DNA of 6,797 bases from the NCBI GenBank assembly GCA_035530955.1, contig DATKTT010000265.1, positions 1 to 6,797 on the forward strand, in the 5' to 3' direction. The notes beneath the pieces are model-generated. The model made no database searches, was not told the origin of the DNA, and saw nothing but the letters and a program-made list of their open reading frames with translations. Below are positions 1-6,178 of the stretch, piece by piece (position 1 is the first letter of the stretch; every line of letters starts with the position of its first letter). Both the position numbers and the translations under genes were made by a program. The DNA comes from Williamwhitmania sp035530955. GTDB lineage: Bacteria > Bacteroidota > Bacteroidia > Bacteroidales > Williamwhitmaniaceae.

Positions 1-95
1 ACCTCATTCGGAATGGGTAATATGGAGATTGCGGCTGAGGCCGACATCTTTTCCTCTGGTGGATGTACACCGCCTTTTGAAAATGTTTTCAACAC
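1..95 (-). CDS. rnfC: RnfC, N-terminal fragment (cut by window edge)
   Basis: Electron-transport complex subunit C, the peripheral NADH/flavin-handling subunit of the Rnf ferredoxin:NAD+ oxidoreductase at the inner membrane. Only the first 31 codons lie in the window. They read (M)LKTFSKGGVHPPEEKMS and onward, the typical RnfC beginning: a short K-T-F segment, then G-G-V/I-H-P and a P-x-x-K-like stretch. The start is GTG at 95-93, or possibly the adjacent TTG at 92-90. An in-frame TAA two codons upstream excludes anything earlier. It lies 28 bases after the rnfB stop on the same strand, so it belongs to the same operon. The Fe-S and flavin-binding regions are outside the window. Identity rests on the N-terminal pattern and on its place directly after rnfB. 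Confidence 0.85.
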   Translation of the reverse strand, partial: MLKTFSKGGVHPPEEKMSASAAISILPIPNE

Positions 96-123
96 GGTTT
101 AGGCTATTTAAGTTTTACCAAAA

Positions 124-987
124 TTAACTACCTGAAACTTCGCCCTCTGCAACTTCCACCTTCTTTCGAGGAGGGAAGTTGAACTCAAGAATGGCATTGG
201 TTGGGCACTCCGCCACGCACTTGCGGCAAAGGGTGCACTTCTGTGCATCGATATAGGCAAGGTTATTTTGCATTGTAATGGCGTCAAAGGCGCAAACCTT
301 TACGCACTTTCCACAACCAATGCAGGACACCTGACAAGCCTTTCGCGAGATGGCTCCCTTATCCATGCTCACGCACGATACAAAGATTTTTCTATCCTTA
401 GGTCTCTTCTTCCTTAGCTCAATAATGTTCTTCGGACAAGCAGTAACGCAAGCACCACAGGCCGTACACTTATCGTCGATTACCTCCGGCAACTTCGTAT
501 TAGGGTTGATGAAAATAGCATCGAAATTGCAAACCGAAACGCAATCGCCGTAGCCGAGGCAACCATACTGGCAGCCCGTATCGCCCGAATAGAGGGAGGT
601 GGAGACTGCACACGAGGTGGCACCATCGTATAAATTGGTTTGCTTGCGATGATCAGGCGAACCCTGGCAGCGTATTACGGCTACCTGCGGATCCTTAGCT
701 GCAACTGCCTTGCCCAAATATTGGGCAACGCTTGCCATGGTATCGTTACCTCCCACAGGGCAGAATAGTGCTGAGAGGTCCTCCGCCTTCACCAAAGCAT
801 CAGCCAAACCACGGCAGCCGGGATAGCCACAACCACCACAGTTCGCACCGGGCAGCATTACTTCAACATCGTCGATACGAGGATCTTCAAAAACCTTAAA
901 CTTCTGGGCAACAAAGTACAGCACAATGGCTGATACTATTCCCAGCAAACTCAAAGTAATTACTGTAAATAGGATAGTAGAACTCAT
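124..987 (-). CDS. rnfB: Rnf electron-transport complex subunit B (multi-cluster ferredoxin)
   Basis: RnfB passes electrons between soluble ferredoxin and the other subunits of the membrane-bound, ion-translocating Rnf complex. The 287-residue protein has one N-terminal membrane helix (about residues 4-27). Next comes the RnfB-specific cluster motif C50-GG-C53-GYPG-C58 with C76. Four more cysteine quartets follow: C139/C143/C149/C153, C174/C177/C180/C184, C222/C225/C228/C232 and C251/C254/C257/C261. The last three are ferredoxin-type CxxCxxCxxxC(P) motifs, giving enough ligands for about five [4Fe-4S] clusters. This is the long form; the gammaproteobacterial RsxB/RnfB is near 190 residues with fewer clusters. 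The C-terminal tail (about 272-287) is charged and has no motif. The ATG start at 987 places the helix at the very N-terminus and lies 15 bases after the rseC stop. No Shine-Dalgarno sequence is visible, as is common in Bacteroidota. Confidence 0.96.
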   Translation of the reverse strand: MSSTILFTVITLSLLGIVSAIVLYFVAQKFKVFEDPRIDDVEVMLPGANCGGCGYPGCRGLADALVKAEDLSALFCPVGGNDTMASVAQYLGKAVAAKDPQVAVIRCQGSPDHRKQTNLYDGATSCAVSTSLYSGDTGCQYGCLGYGDCVSVCNFDAIFINPNTKLPEVIDDKCTACGACVTACPKNIIELRKKRPKDRKIFVSCVSMDKGAISRKACQVSCIGCGKCVKVCAFDAITMQNNLAYIDAQKCTLCRKCVAECPTNAILEFNFPPRKKVEVAEGEVSGS

Positions 988-1002
988 TGTATATGGGGAT
1001 TT

Positions 1003-1431
1003 CTAATCAATCTTTTCAACAATAAACACAAACTTTTCTTCAAGTTTTTTCCGAAAAAGCCTTAGGATAAGATAGTAAATACCCACGGCTCCAACTGAAA
1101 AAAGCCCAGCTTCAACCTCGTTACCAAGAACTTGAACTGTAGAAATAAGAACACCTAAAAGGATAATCAAAGGGAAAACGTAGCCCAAGGTAACCGCTCT
1201 CATGCCTTGCGACTGTTTCAATATTACCCGAACTTGATCGTTAAGGTTTAAAGCAAGATCCTTATTTTCAACCACAAGATCCTTCTCAACCGCATCGCCC
1301 ATGGCGCATACCGATTTTGCCTGACAAGAGCCACATCCAGCAACACCATCAATAGCAATGCGAACGCTGTTGTGGGTTACCTCCACCACCCGGCCAAGGT
1401 GCTCAAACGTTTTTCCCGAAGTTGTAACCAT
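1003..1431 (-). CDS. rseC: RseC-family membrane protein (SoxR-reducing system type)
   Basis: Small inner-membrane protein of the RseC/MucC family. In enterobacteria RseC is linked to SoxR reduction together with the Rnf-like Rsx complex and to sigma-E control; in Bacteroidota the gene commonly precedes rnfB, and its exact role there is not established. From the ATG at 1431 it has 142 residues. An N-terminal soluble part carries a cysteine cluster (C33, C36, C42; GCGSC then SVC), a candidate metal or redox site. Two hydrophobic helices follow (about 79-99 and 108-125), then a basic region and a C-terminal tail. The reading frame extends upstream to a TTG at 1458. I prefer the ATG because it puts the conserved G-x-V-V-E-V strand at the usual distance from the N-terminus, and because a promoter-like element overlaps the TTG. 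It is the probable first gene of the rnf operon. Confidence 0.87.
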   Translation of the reverse strand: MVTTSGKTFEHLGRVVEVTHNSVRIAIDGVAGCGSCQAKSVCAMGDAVEKDLVVENKDLALNLNDQVRVILKQSQGMRAVTLGYVFPLIILLGVLISTVQVLGNEVEAGLFSVGAVGIYYLILRLFRKKLEEKFVFIVEKID

Positions 1432-1455
1432 TTGAACAATTGGAAATTTTGACAA

Positions 1456-1463
1456 CAAAAATA
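1456..1463 (-). promoter_or_regulatory. Putative Bacteroidota -7 promoter element for rseC-rnfBC
   Basis: The minus strand reads TATTTTTG here, an exact match to the TAnnTTTG -7 consensus of the Bacteroidota housekeeping sigma factor. Transcription would begin near 1450, leaving a leader of about 20 bases before the ATG at 1431. No clear TTTG-type -33 element sits at the expected distance; TTTTAG at about 1487-1492 is only a weak candidate. In AT-rich DNA this eight-base match can occur by chance. Confidence 0.35.
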
Positions 1464-1617
1464 AATTTCTTTGGATTAGCTTTTCCCTAAAACAGGTGCC
1501 GTTATAGGCTTACTATCTAATTTATCATGAGTATAAATAAACAAAACAGGACAACCACAAGATAATCAGCAAATCCCCAAGCGAAAAGCGTAGCGCAATA
1601 AAAGACATTTCACTTTT

Positions 1618-1633
1618 TGTTATTTCAATAACA
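1618..1633. repeat. 16-bp dyad-symmetric site in the spacer upstream of rseC and the 1701 gene
   Basis: TGTTATT-TC-AATAACA is a perfect 7-base inverted repeat with a 2-base centre. The centre is too short for a stable RNA hairpin loop, and no T-run follows as a terminator would need, so an operator for a dimeric regulator is the more natural reading. It lies 68-83 bases before the ATG at 1701 and about 190 bases before the rseC ATG. The rest of the 269-base spacer (1432-1700) is AT-rich. I found no RNA gene, no ORF longer than 12 codons in the reading I checked, and no mobile element in it. Confidence 0.3.
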
Positions 1634-1700
1634 GTCATCAAAAAAATCAAACTGGTCAAAACGGGATACTCATTAATCAAACCAATCTATCAGTTTTGTA

Positions 1701-2261
1701 ATGAATAGCGTTTCTTTGCATGTATCATACAAGCAATTAATGGCAATAAAAACCGTCCTCCTCCTTTTCATCATCACCATTCTTGGCCAACTATCGGCGT
1801 TCGCGCTCTATCACAATGGTAATATGGAGTTAATCATTGAACCAAAGGCAGAACAAGCCAACATGGAGCAACCCATAGCTGTAAGGGTGTACAATGGTTA
1901 CGAACTGGTGGATAGCAAAACTACCTTAGCGAATAAGCCAGTTACTATTATTCTAGACCTTTACTGTAACTACATTGTCTCCATTGAGCAAAATGGAGTG
2001 TTAATTAAAAAGTATAAGATTAGCACCGAAGTGCCACCAAAAGAAATACATGACTGGAAAATGACACTCTCAATACCGATCTACAAAAATGGTAGCAACC
2101 AGCAACTAGCCGTTGTGGAGTTACCACCAGCAACTATTAACTATAATTCAAATAATCGGCAGTTCACCTGCACCGAGCCCATGCACCCTATGGCAGACCA
2201 AATTATGGTTGACACGCTGGAACATAATGACAGTAATATCCAGCGCTTAAATCAACAGTAA
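1701..2261 (+). CDS. Hypothetical exported protein, unrecognised
   Basis: I do not recognise this 186-residue protein. A strong hydrophobic segment (about residues 18-35) preceded by a lysine and ending L-S-A-F-A looks like a signal peptide, so it is probably periplasmic or surface-exposed. A second start, ATG at 1740 (residue 14), would give a shorter, more textbook signal peptide and may be the true one. The body (about 40-135) alternates hydrophobic and polar residues as in a beta-sandwich. The stretch LDLYCNYIVSIEQNGVLIKK followed by K-I-S-T-E-V-P resembles a recurrent Bacteroidota pattern (strand, Y-x-x-x-I, K/N-G-hydrophobic, K-K-x-I-x-x-T-x-V-P) seen in exported beta-domain proteins; this is pattern recognition, not a family assignment. 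The tail (about 150-186) is polar and probably flexible. It stands alone on its strand and stops 3 bases short of the convergent gene. Confidence 0.75.
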   Translation: MNSVSLHVSYKQLMAIKTVLLLFIITILGQLSAFALYHNGNMELIIEPKAEQANMEQPIAVRVYNGYELVDSKTTLANKPVTIILDLYCNYIVSIEQNGVLIKKYKISTEVPPKEIHDWKMTLSIPIYKNGSNQQLAVVELPPATINYNSNNRQFTCTEPMHPMADQIMVDTLEHNDSNIQRLNQQ

Positions 2262-2264
2262 TAA

Positions 2265-3128
2265 TTAATCTTTCTCCAGAACTTTTGAGGATAGCGGGAA
2301 GCGCAAATTCTGCATCTTGATTATCCTGCCCTTTATAGTGCCAACCTTTACTGGGGATTCAATGTAAATAGGAATCTTGTTGTCATCGTCGGTTATCCAA
2401 AGCGTAAGTTCCTCCTTACCCGAAAACACCGTTCCTTTTACCAAACCTACACCAAACTTCATACAGCGAAACCGCCCCAGCCCTTTAACATCGATCTCCT
2501 CCTTGCCTAGGAAACGATACATAACCGTATAAAGTTGGTCATCCAACGCAAGGGAGACAGTGAAACGCTGGTTGATTTTTGCCTCAGAATAATCAATATT
2601 CCTGCTATAGTAAAGAATGCTCACAAGATCGATGGAGCATGGAAGAATTTGGAGCGTGTCGATCTCCTCTGGGTGGTTTTTTCGCTTGATATAAGCGTAA
2701 ATGCGGTCTGCAGACCAATCGAAATTGTAGATATTATTAATGGTTTATCCTCCTTCGTCTACCTCACGATTGAAATAGATTGGTCGCAATGATTTTGGTT
2801 CAACCCAGGACTCATATAAATCTCTAACCTTAAAAAATTTGTCGTAGAAAGAGTAGGTTTTCCCTTCCGCTTTAAAATGGACAGCAGGACTCCCATGAAA
2901 ATCAACATCTTGAGCAGTGAAAACCACCTCTCCAACATCGGTCCATATGAAGAGCAGAGAGTAGCTCATGGCATAGGTAAGCTGCTCACCAGATTTAAAA
3001 GCACTCTGCGAAAATCTATGTTCAACACAGGTGTTTTTTGGTGGCACCTTTTTAGCAGAATCTTGCGAACGGCCAACTAAGGATATGAGTAAAAAGCTCA
3101 AGAATAATGGAATACAGCGAAATTTCAT
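2265..3128 (-). pseudogene. DUF3108-like exported protein gene interrupted by an in-frame TAA
   Basis: One frame of 288 codons is broken only by a TAA at 2745-2747 (codon 128). The N-terminal part (127 residues) has a signal peptide (about residues 1-21, ending V-G-R-S-Q) and a mature region with the F-K-x-G-E-x-L-x-Y motif and W-V-E-P-x-S-L-x-P typical of DUF3108 proteins. These are predicted periplasmic beta-rich proteins of unknown function. After the stop the same frame continues for 159 codons without another stop: T-I-N-N-I-Y-N-F-D-W, then D-L-V-S-x-L-Y-Y-S-R and L-W-I-T-D-D, as expected for the second half of such a protein. The whole frame would be a normal length for the family. The cause could be a recent nonsense mutation or a base-call error; a TAT or TAC (Tyr) codon is one change away. 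It begins 2 bases after the recG stop, so it is probably co-transcribed with recG. Family assignment is from motif memory. Confidence 0.8.
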
Positions 3129-3130
3129 GG

Positions 3131-5239
3131 CTAACTTATTTTGCTAAAATCATAATTATTATGAACCTTAAAGCGCTGCAATTCGGTCCTTAATATACTA
3201 TTTTTTGGTAAATCAAGCAAAGGGTCCTCCTGCAGGAGGTCCGTTGCAACATTCCGAGCCCAGCTGAGCAGCTGTCCATCCTTGGCAATATTGGCAATTT
3301 TGAGGTCGAAGGCCATACCGCTCTGCATGGTTCCTTCCATGTCACCGGGCCCCCTTAAAGCAAGGTCAACCTCGGCAATTTCAAAACCATCATTGGTGTT
3401 TACCATAGTGCTAATCCGCTTGCGCGAATCGGATGAAAGTTTTGTGCCAGTCATAAGTATGCAGTATGATTGGTCGGCACCACGCCCTACCCTACCCCTT
3501 AGCTGATGCAGCTGTGAAAGCCCAAAACGCTCAGCACTCTCAATAATCATTACCGAGGCATTGGGCACATTAACACCCACTTCAATTACTGTGGTTGCCA
3601 CCATAATATGCGCTTTGCCCGATGCAAAAAGATTCATGGAAAAATCCTTCTCCTCCGATTTCATCTGCCCATGCACCACCACAACCACGTAGTTCGGTGG
3701 TGGAAACTCCTGCACCATTCCTTCGTATCCATCCTGCAAATCTTTGTAGTCCATCTTCTCCGACTCTTTTATAAGAGGATAAACCACGTATACCTGCCGA
3801 CCCTGTCTCACCTGCTCACGAATAAAGCCAAACATCTTTAATCGCTTATTGTCGTAGTAGTGTACAGTATTAATTGGTTTCCGTCCAGGAGGCAGCTCGT
3901 CAATCACCGATACCTCCAAGTCGCCATATACCGTCATGGCTAAGGTGCGTGGAATTGGTGTAGCGGTCATTACCAGGATGTGCGGTGGGTTGGTATTCTT
4001 CTGCCAGAGCTTAGCACGTTGCGCAACACCAAAGCGCTGCTGCTCATCAATAATCACTAGCCCTAAGTCGCGGAACTGCACTGTATCCTCGAGCAACGCG
4101 TGCGTACCAATTAAGATATCGATGGCGCCCTTCTCAAGCTCTGCAAACAACTTTTTGCGTTCCGATTTTTTTGTTGAGCCCGTTAAGAGGGCAACAGACA
4201 CATCAAGTCCCTCCAAAAAGGAGGAGATTGTTTGAAAATGTTGCGTTGCCAGAATTTCAGTGGGTGCCATTATGCTGGCCTGATATCCGTTGTCGTTGGC
4301 TAGAAGCATGGACATGAGTCCAACCAGCGTCTTACCACTTCCCACGTCACCCTGAAGCAGCCGATTCATTTGCCTACCCGAACCAAGGTCGCGCCGAATT
4401 TCTCGCAGCACTCTTTTTTGCGCTTCTGTGAGGGGAAATGGCAATTTCTTATTGTAAAAAGAGTTGAAATGGTCGCCCACTTTCGAAAACACATGACCAT
4501 TTACTTGGCGGGTGCGATAATTTTTCTGAGTTAGCAGGTTAAGCTGGATAAAGAACAACTCTTCATACTTCAACCTAGTTTGAGCCTTGCGCAGCTCCTC
4601 CATTCCAGACGGAAAGTGTATATACTGCAATGCTTCTTTTAGGGGCATCAACTTCAGCTGCTGAAGAAGATGAGGGGGCAGGCTCTCCTGAACCTTGTCC
4701 ACAACTATTCTGTGAAGGTTTTCTTGCAGCTTAAGAATCGCCTTTGAATTTAGAAACGACGACTTCAACTTCTCGGTGGTGTTGTAGTAGGCCTGCAATC
4801 CACCGCCAATTGTTCCATCGCTCTTAAGCCCATCCTCCACGTCCGGATGAACAAAGTTCACCTTCCCATTGAACATGCTAGGTTTGCCGAACACCACATA
4901 GGGAACATTTACCTTCAACTTGGGCTGAATCCACTTTATTCCCTTAAACCAAACCAGCTCAGCCACACTCCTACCATCGGTGAAGGAAGCCACAAGCCTC
5001 TTGCCGCGTCCCTCGCCCACAAAAGAAAATCCAACAATTTTCCCTCGAATTTGCACATACGACTGGTCATCGAAGATTTCGGCAATAGCGTAAAACTTAG
5101 ATCGGTCGATATACTTAAACGGAAAGTAGTAGAGGAGGTCACGAAAGGTGGCCAACTGGAGTTCCTTGTTCAATAACTCAGCCCGTTTGGGCCCAACTCC
5201 TGGCAGAAATTTTAACTCTGTATCAAAAAATTTATCCAC
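3131..5239 (-). CDS. recG: ATP-dependent DNA helicase RecG
   Basis: RecG is a superfamily 2 double-strand DNA translocase that remodels stalled replication forks and branch-migrates Holliday junctions. The 702 residues match the family's usual size (about 690 in E. coli). An N-terminal region holds a helix-hairpin-helix-like L-P-G-V-G-P-K-R (12-19) and an OB-fold wedge domain (about 60-135). The helicase core shows the Q-motif region around 266-274, Walker A GDVGSGKT (297-304), motif Ia APTEILA (325-331), Walker B D-E-Q-Q (398-401), motif III TATPIPRT (425-432), the V-I-E-V-G-V-N-V-P block (551-559) and motif VI QLRGRVGRG (579-587). The C-terminal part (about 615-702) fits the RecG translocation domain. 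The start is GTG at 5239; a TAG lies directly upstream in frame, so no longer form is possible. The protein appears intact and functional. Confidence 0.97.
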   Translation of the reverse strand: MDKFFDTELKFLPGVGPKRAELLNKELQLATFRDLLYYFPFKYIDRSKFYAIAEIFDDQSYVQIRGKIVGFSFVGEGRGKRLVASFTDGRSVAELVWFKGIKWIQPKLKVNVPYVVFGKPSMFNGKVNFVHPDVEDGLKSDGTIGGGLQAYYNTTEKLKSSFLNSKAILKLQENLHRIVVDKVQESLPPHLLQQLKLMPLKEALQYIHFPSGMEELRKAQTRLKYEELFFIQLNLLTQKNYRTRQVNGHVFSKVGDHFNSFYNKKLPFPLTEAQKRVLREIRRDLGSGRQMNRLLQGDVGSGKTLVGLMSMLLANDNGYQASIMAPTEILATQHFQTISSFLEGLDVSVALLTGSTKKSERKKLFAELEKGAIDILIGTHALLEDTVQFRDLGLVIIDEQQRFGVAQRAKLWQKNTNPPHILVMTATPIPRTLAMTVYGDLEVSVIDELPPGRKPINTVHYYDNKRLKMFGFIREQVRQGRQVYVVYPLIKESEKMDYKDLQDGYEGMVQEFPPPNYVVVVVHGQMKSEEKDFSMNLFASGKAHIMVATTVIEVGVNVPNASVMIIESAERFGLSQLHQLRGRVGRGADQSYCILMTGTKLSSDSRKRISTMVNTNDGFEIAEVDLALRGPGDMEGTMQSGMAFDLKIANIAKDGQLLSWARNVATDLLQEDPLLDLPKNSILRTELQRFKVHNNYDFSKIS

Positions 5240-5243
5240 CTAG

Positions 5244-5251
5244 CAAAAATA
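5244..5251 (-). promoter_or_regulatory. Possible -7 promoter element immediately before recG
   Basis: The minus strand reads TATTTTTG, matching TAnnTTTG and identical to the element upstream of rseC. It ends only 4 bases before the GTG start of recG, so transcription from it would start at or very near the start codon and give an almost leaderless message. No good -33 element is visible. It may be coincidental, with the true promoter farther upstream in the 118-base divergent spacer. Confidence 0.22.
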
Positions 5252-5332
5252 GTGGGATTTTTTTACTGTGAAATAGCTTGGCACTGCTATTTAGCAATCA
5301 GCCACTGTAGGCAATAAGTTCATTTCATTGCT

Positions 5333-5340
5333 TAACTTTG
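5333..5340 (+). promoter_or_regulatory. Putative -7 promoter element for the methyltransferase gene
   Basis: TAACTTTG matches the Bacteroidota TAnnTTTG -7 element. Transcription would begin near 5346, about 12 bases before the ATG at 5358. This argues against the TTG at 5328 as the translation start, since that codon lies upstream of the element. A -33 TTTG at normal spacing is not evident, so the call is tentative. Confidence 0.4.
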
Positions 5341-5357
5341 CAACAAAATACAGTAGC

Positions 5358-6167
5358 ATGAGGCGAAGGAGAGGTCCTATTAAACTTTTGAGGAAGTACA
5401 TTGTCTATAAATTAATTGCAAAGCACCGTAAAGGATTTGGCGTTCATTCTCCATTCACCTTTACTCTGCTTAACAAAACGTTACGTGAAAATGTACCGTC
5501 GGAGATAAAGGCATTAGCCCGCAACTACAGGAGAGGGTTTTTAAGCAGTAAGGCAACATTGCCACGCAGCATTCTTGGGGCTGGTGCGTTGTTATCGAGC
5601 GGAGAGCAAAAAAATGTTTTGGTAAGCCAAATAATGCAGTCTTCTGCTATTTCTTCCCGATACGGTGAATTGCTCTACCTGCTATCGAAGCATTTTGGGG
5701 CGGACGATATTTTGGAGTTGGGTACCGGGCTGGGAATGTCCACCTTCTACCTCGCCACAGGCTCGCCAAGCAGCGTGCTAGTTTCGGTTGAAGGCCACAT
5801 GCCATACGCGCGTCTTGCAGAGCAGGAACTTGACAACGCCGATGCGGTCAATGTGGAAATAATTACAGCCTCATTCAAGGAGGCTTTGGATAAATTAAAA
5901 AAAGAGAGGAAGCGGTTTGGGCTATTTTATATTGATGGAGATCACACGCTTGAGGCAACGCTTAGTAACTTTAATCGCTGTGCCGAAATTTCCACCCAAA
6001 ACGCTATCTTTATATTCGATGATATTCACTGGAGCGATGAAATGGATGCGGCTTGGGAGGCTATTAAGCAACAAGACCAATGCCGGATATCCATGGATCT
6101 TTTCCGAATGGGTATTGTGTTCATGAACAAGAAGTTTCAAAAACAAAACTATATTGTACGATACTAA
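5358..6167 (+). CDS. Class I SAM-dependent methyltransferase (Methyltransf_24-like)
   Basis: Probable soluble S-adenosylmethionine-dependent methyltransferase of 269 residues; substrate unknown. The N-terminus is very basic (M-R-R-R-R-G, more Arg/Lys to about 25), followed by G-V-H-S-P-F (28-33), a short motif I recall from Bacteroidota members of this group. The Rossmann domain has motif I ILELGTGLGMS (118-128), the acidic end of strand 2 at S-V-E-G-H (143-147), Y-I-D-G-D-H (191-196) and F-D-D-I-H-W-S (220-226). The D-G-D-H and D-D-I-H pair resembles the metal- and substrate-binding acidic residues of catechol-type O-methyltransferases, which suggests an O-methyltransferase but does not prove it. 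I chose the ATG at 5358 over the TTG at 5328 because a promoter-like element lies between them. It is divergent from recG and followed 11 bases later by an ABC-transporter ATPase gene, so the two may share a transcript. Confidence 0.88.
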   Translation: MRRRRGPIKLLRKYIVYKLIAKHRKGFGVHSPFTFTLLNKTLRENVPSEIKALARNYRRGFLSSKATLPRSILGAGALLSSGEQKNVLVSQIMQSSAISSRYGELLYLLSKHFGADDILELGTGLGMSTFYLATGSPSSVLVSVEGHMPYARLAEQELDNADAVNVEIITASFKEALDKLKKERKRFGLFYIDGDHTLEATLSNFNRCAEISTQNAIFIFDDIHWSDEMDAAWEAIKQQDQCRISMDLFRMGIVFMNKKFQKQNYIVRY

Positions 6168-6178
6168 ATTCAAGGGTT

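Noticed and set aside
1432..1458. TTG-initiated longer form of rseC (9 extra residues)
   Set aside because: The extra residues do not resemble family N-termini, a TAnnTTTG-like promoter element overlaps the TTG, and an ATG at 1431 gives a normal protein.
1528..1566. 12-codon ORF starting ATGAGTATA in the spacer
   Set aside because: It is too short, has no ribosome binding site or recognisable peptide, and is expected by chance.
1578..1597. GCG-rich repeat-like stretch (gcgaaaagcgtagcgc) as a hairpin
   Set aside because: Only about three base pairs can form, so it is not a credible terminator or structured RNA.
2745..2747. Programmed readthrough or reassigned stop codon
   Set aside because: The codon is TAA, no recoding signal is evident, and neighbouring genes use TAA as an ordinary stop. 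A point mutation or base-call error is simpler.
2535..2792. Plus-strand open frame across the TAA-interrupted gene
   Set aside because: It is the antisense of the DUF3108-like frame, has no recognisable domain, and its amino acid pattern is not protein-like.
3282..5176. Several plus-strand open frames of 70-110 codons inside recG
   Set aside because: recG is clearly coding on the minus strand throughout, and these are low-plausibility reverse-strand shadows.
5328..5357. TTG-initiated longer methyltransferase (10 extra residues)
   Set aside because: The TTG lies upstream of a likely -7 promoter element, and the ATG at 5358 gives a normal N-terminus.
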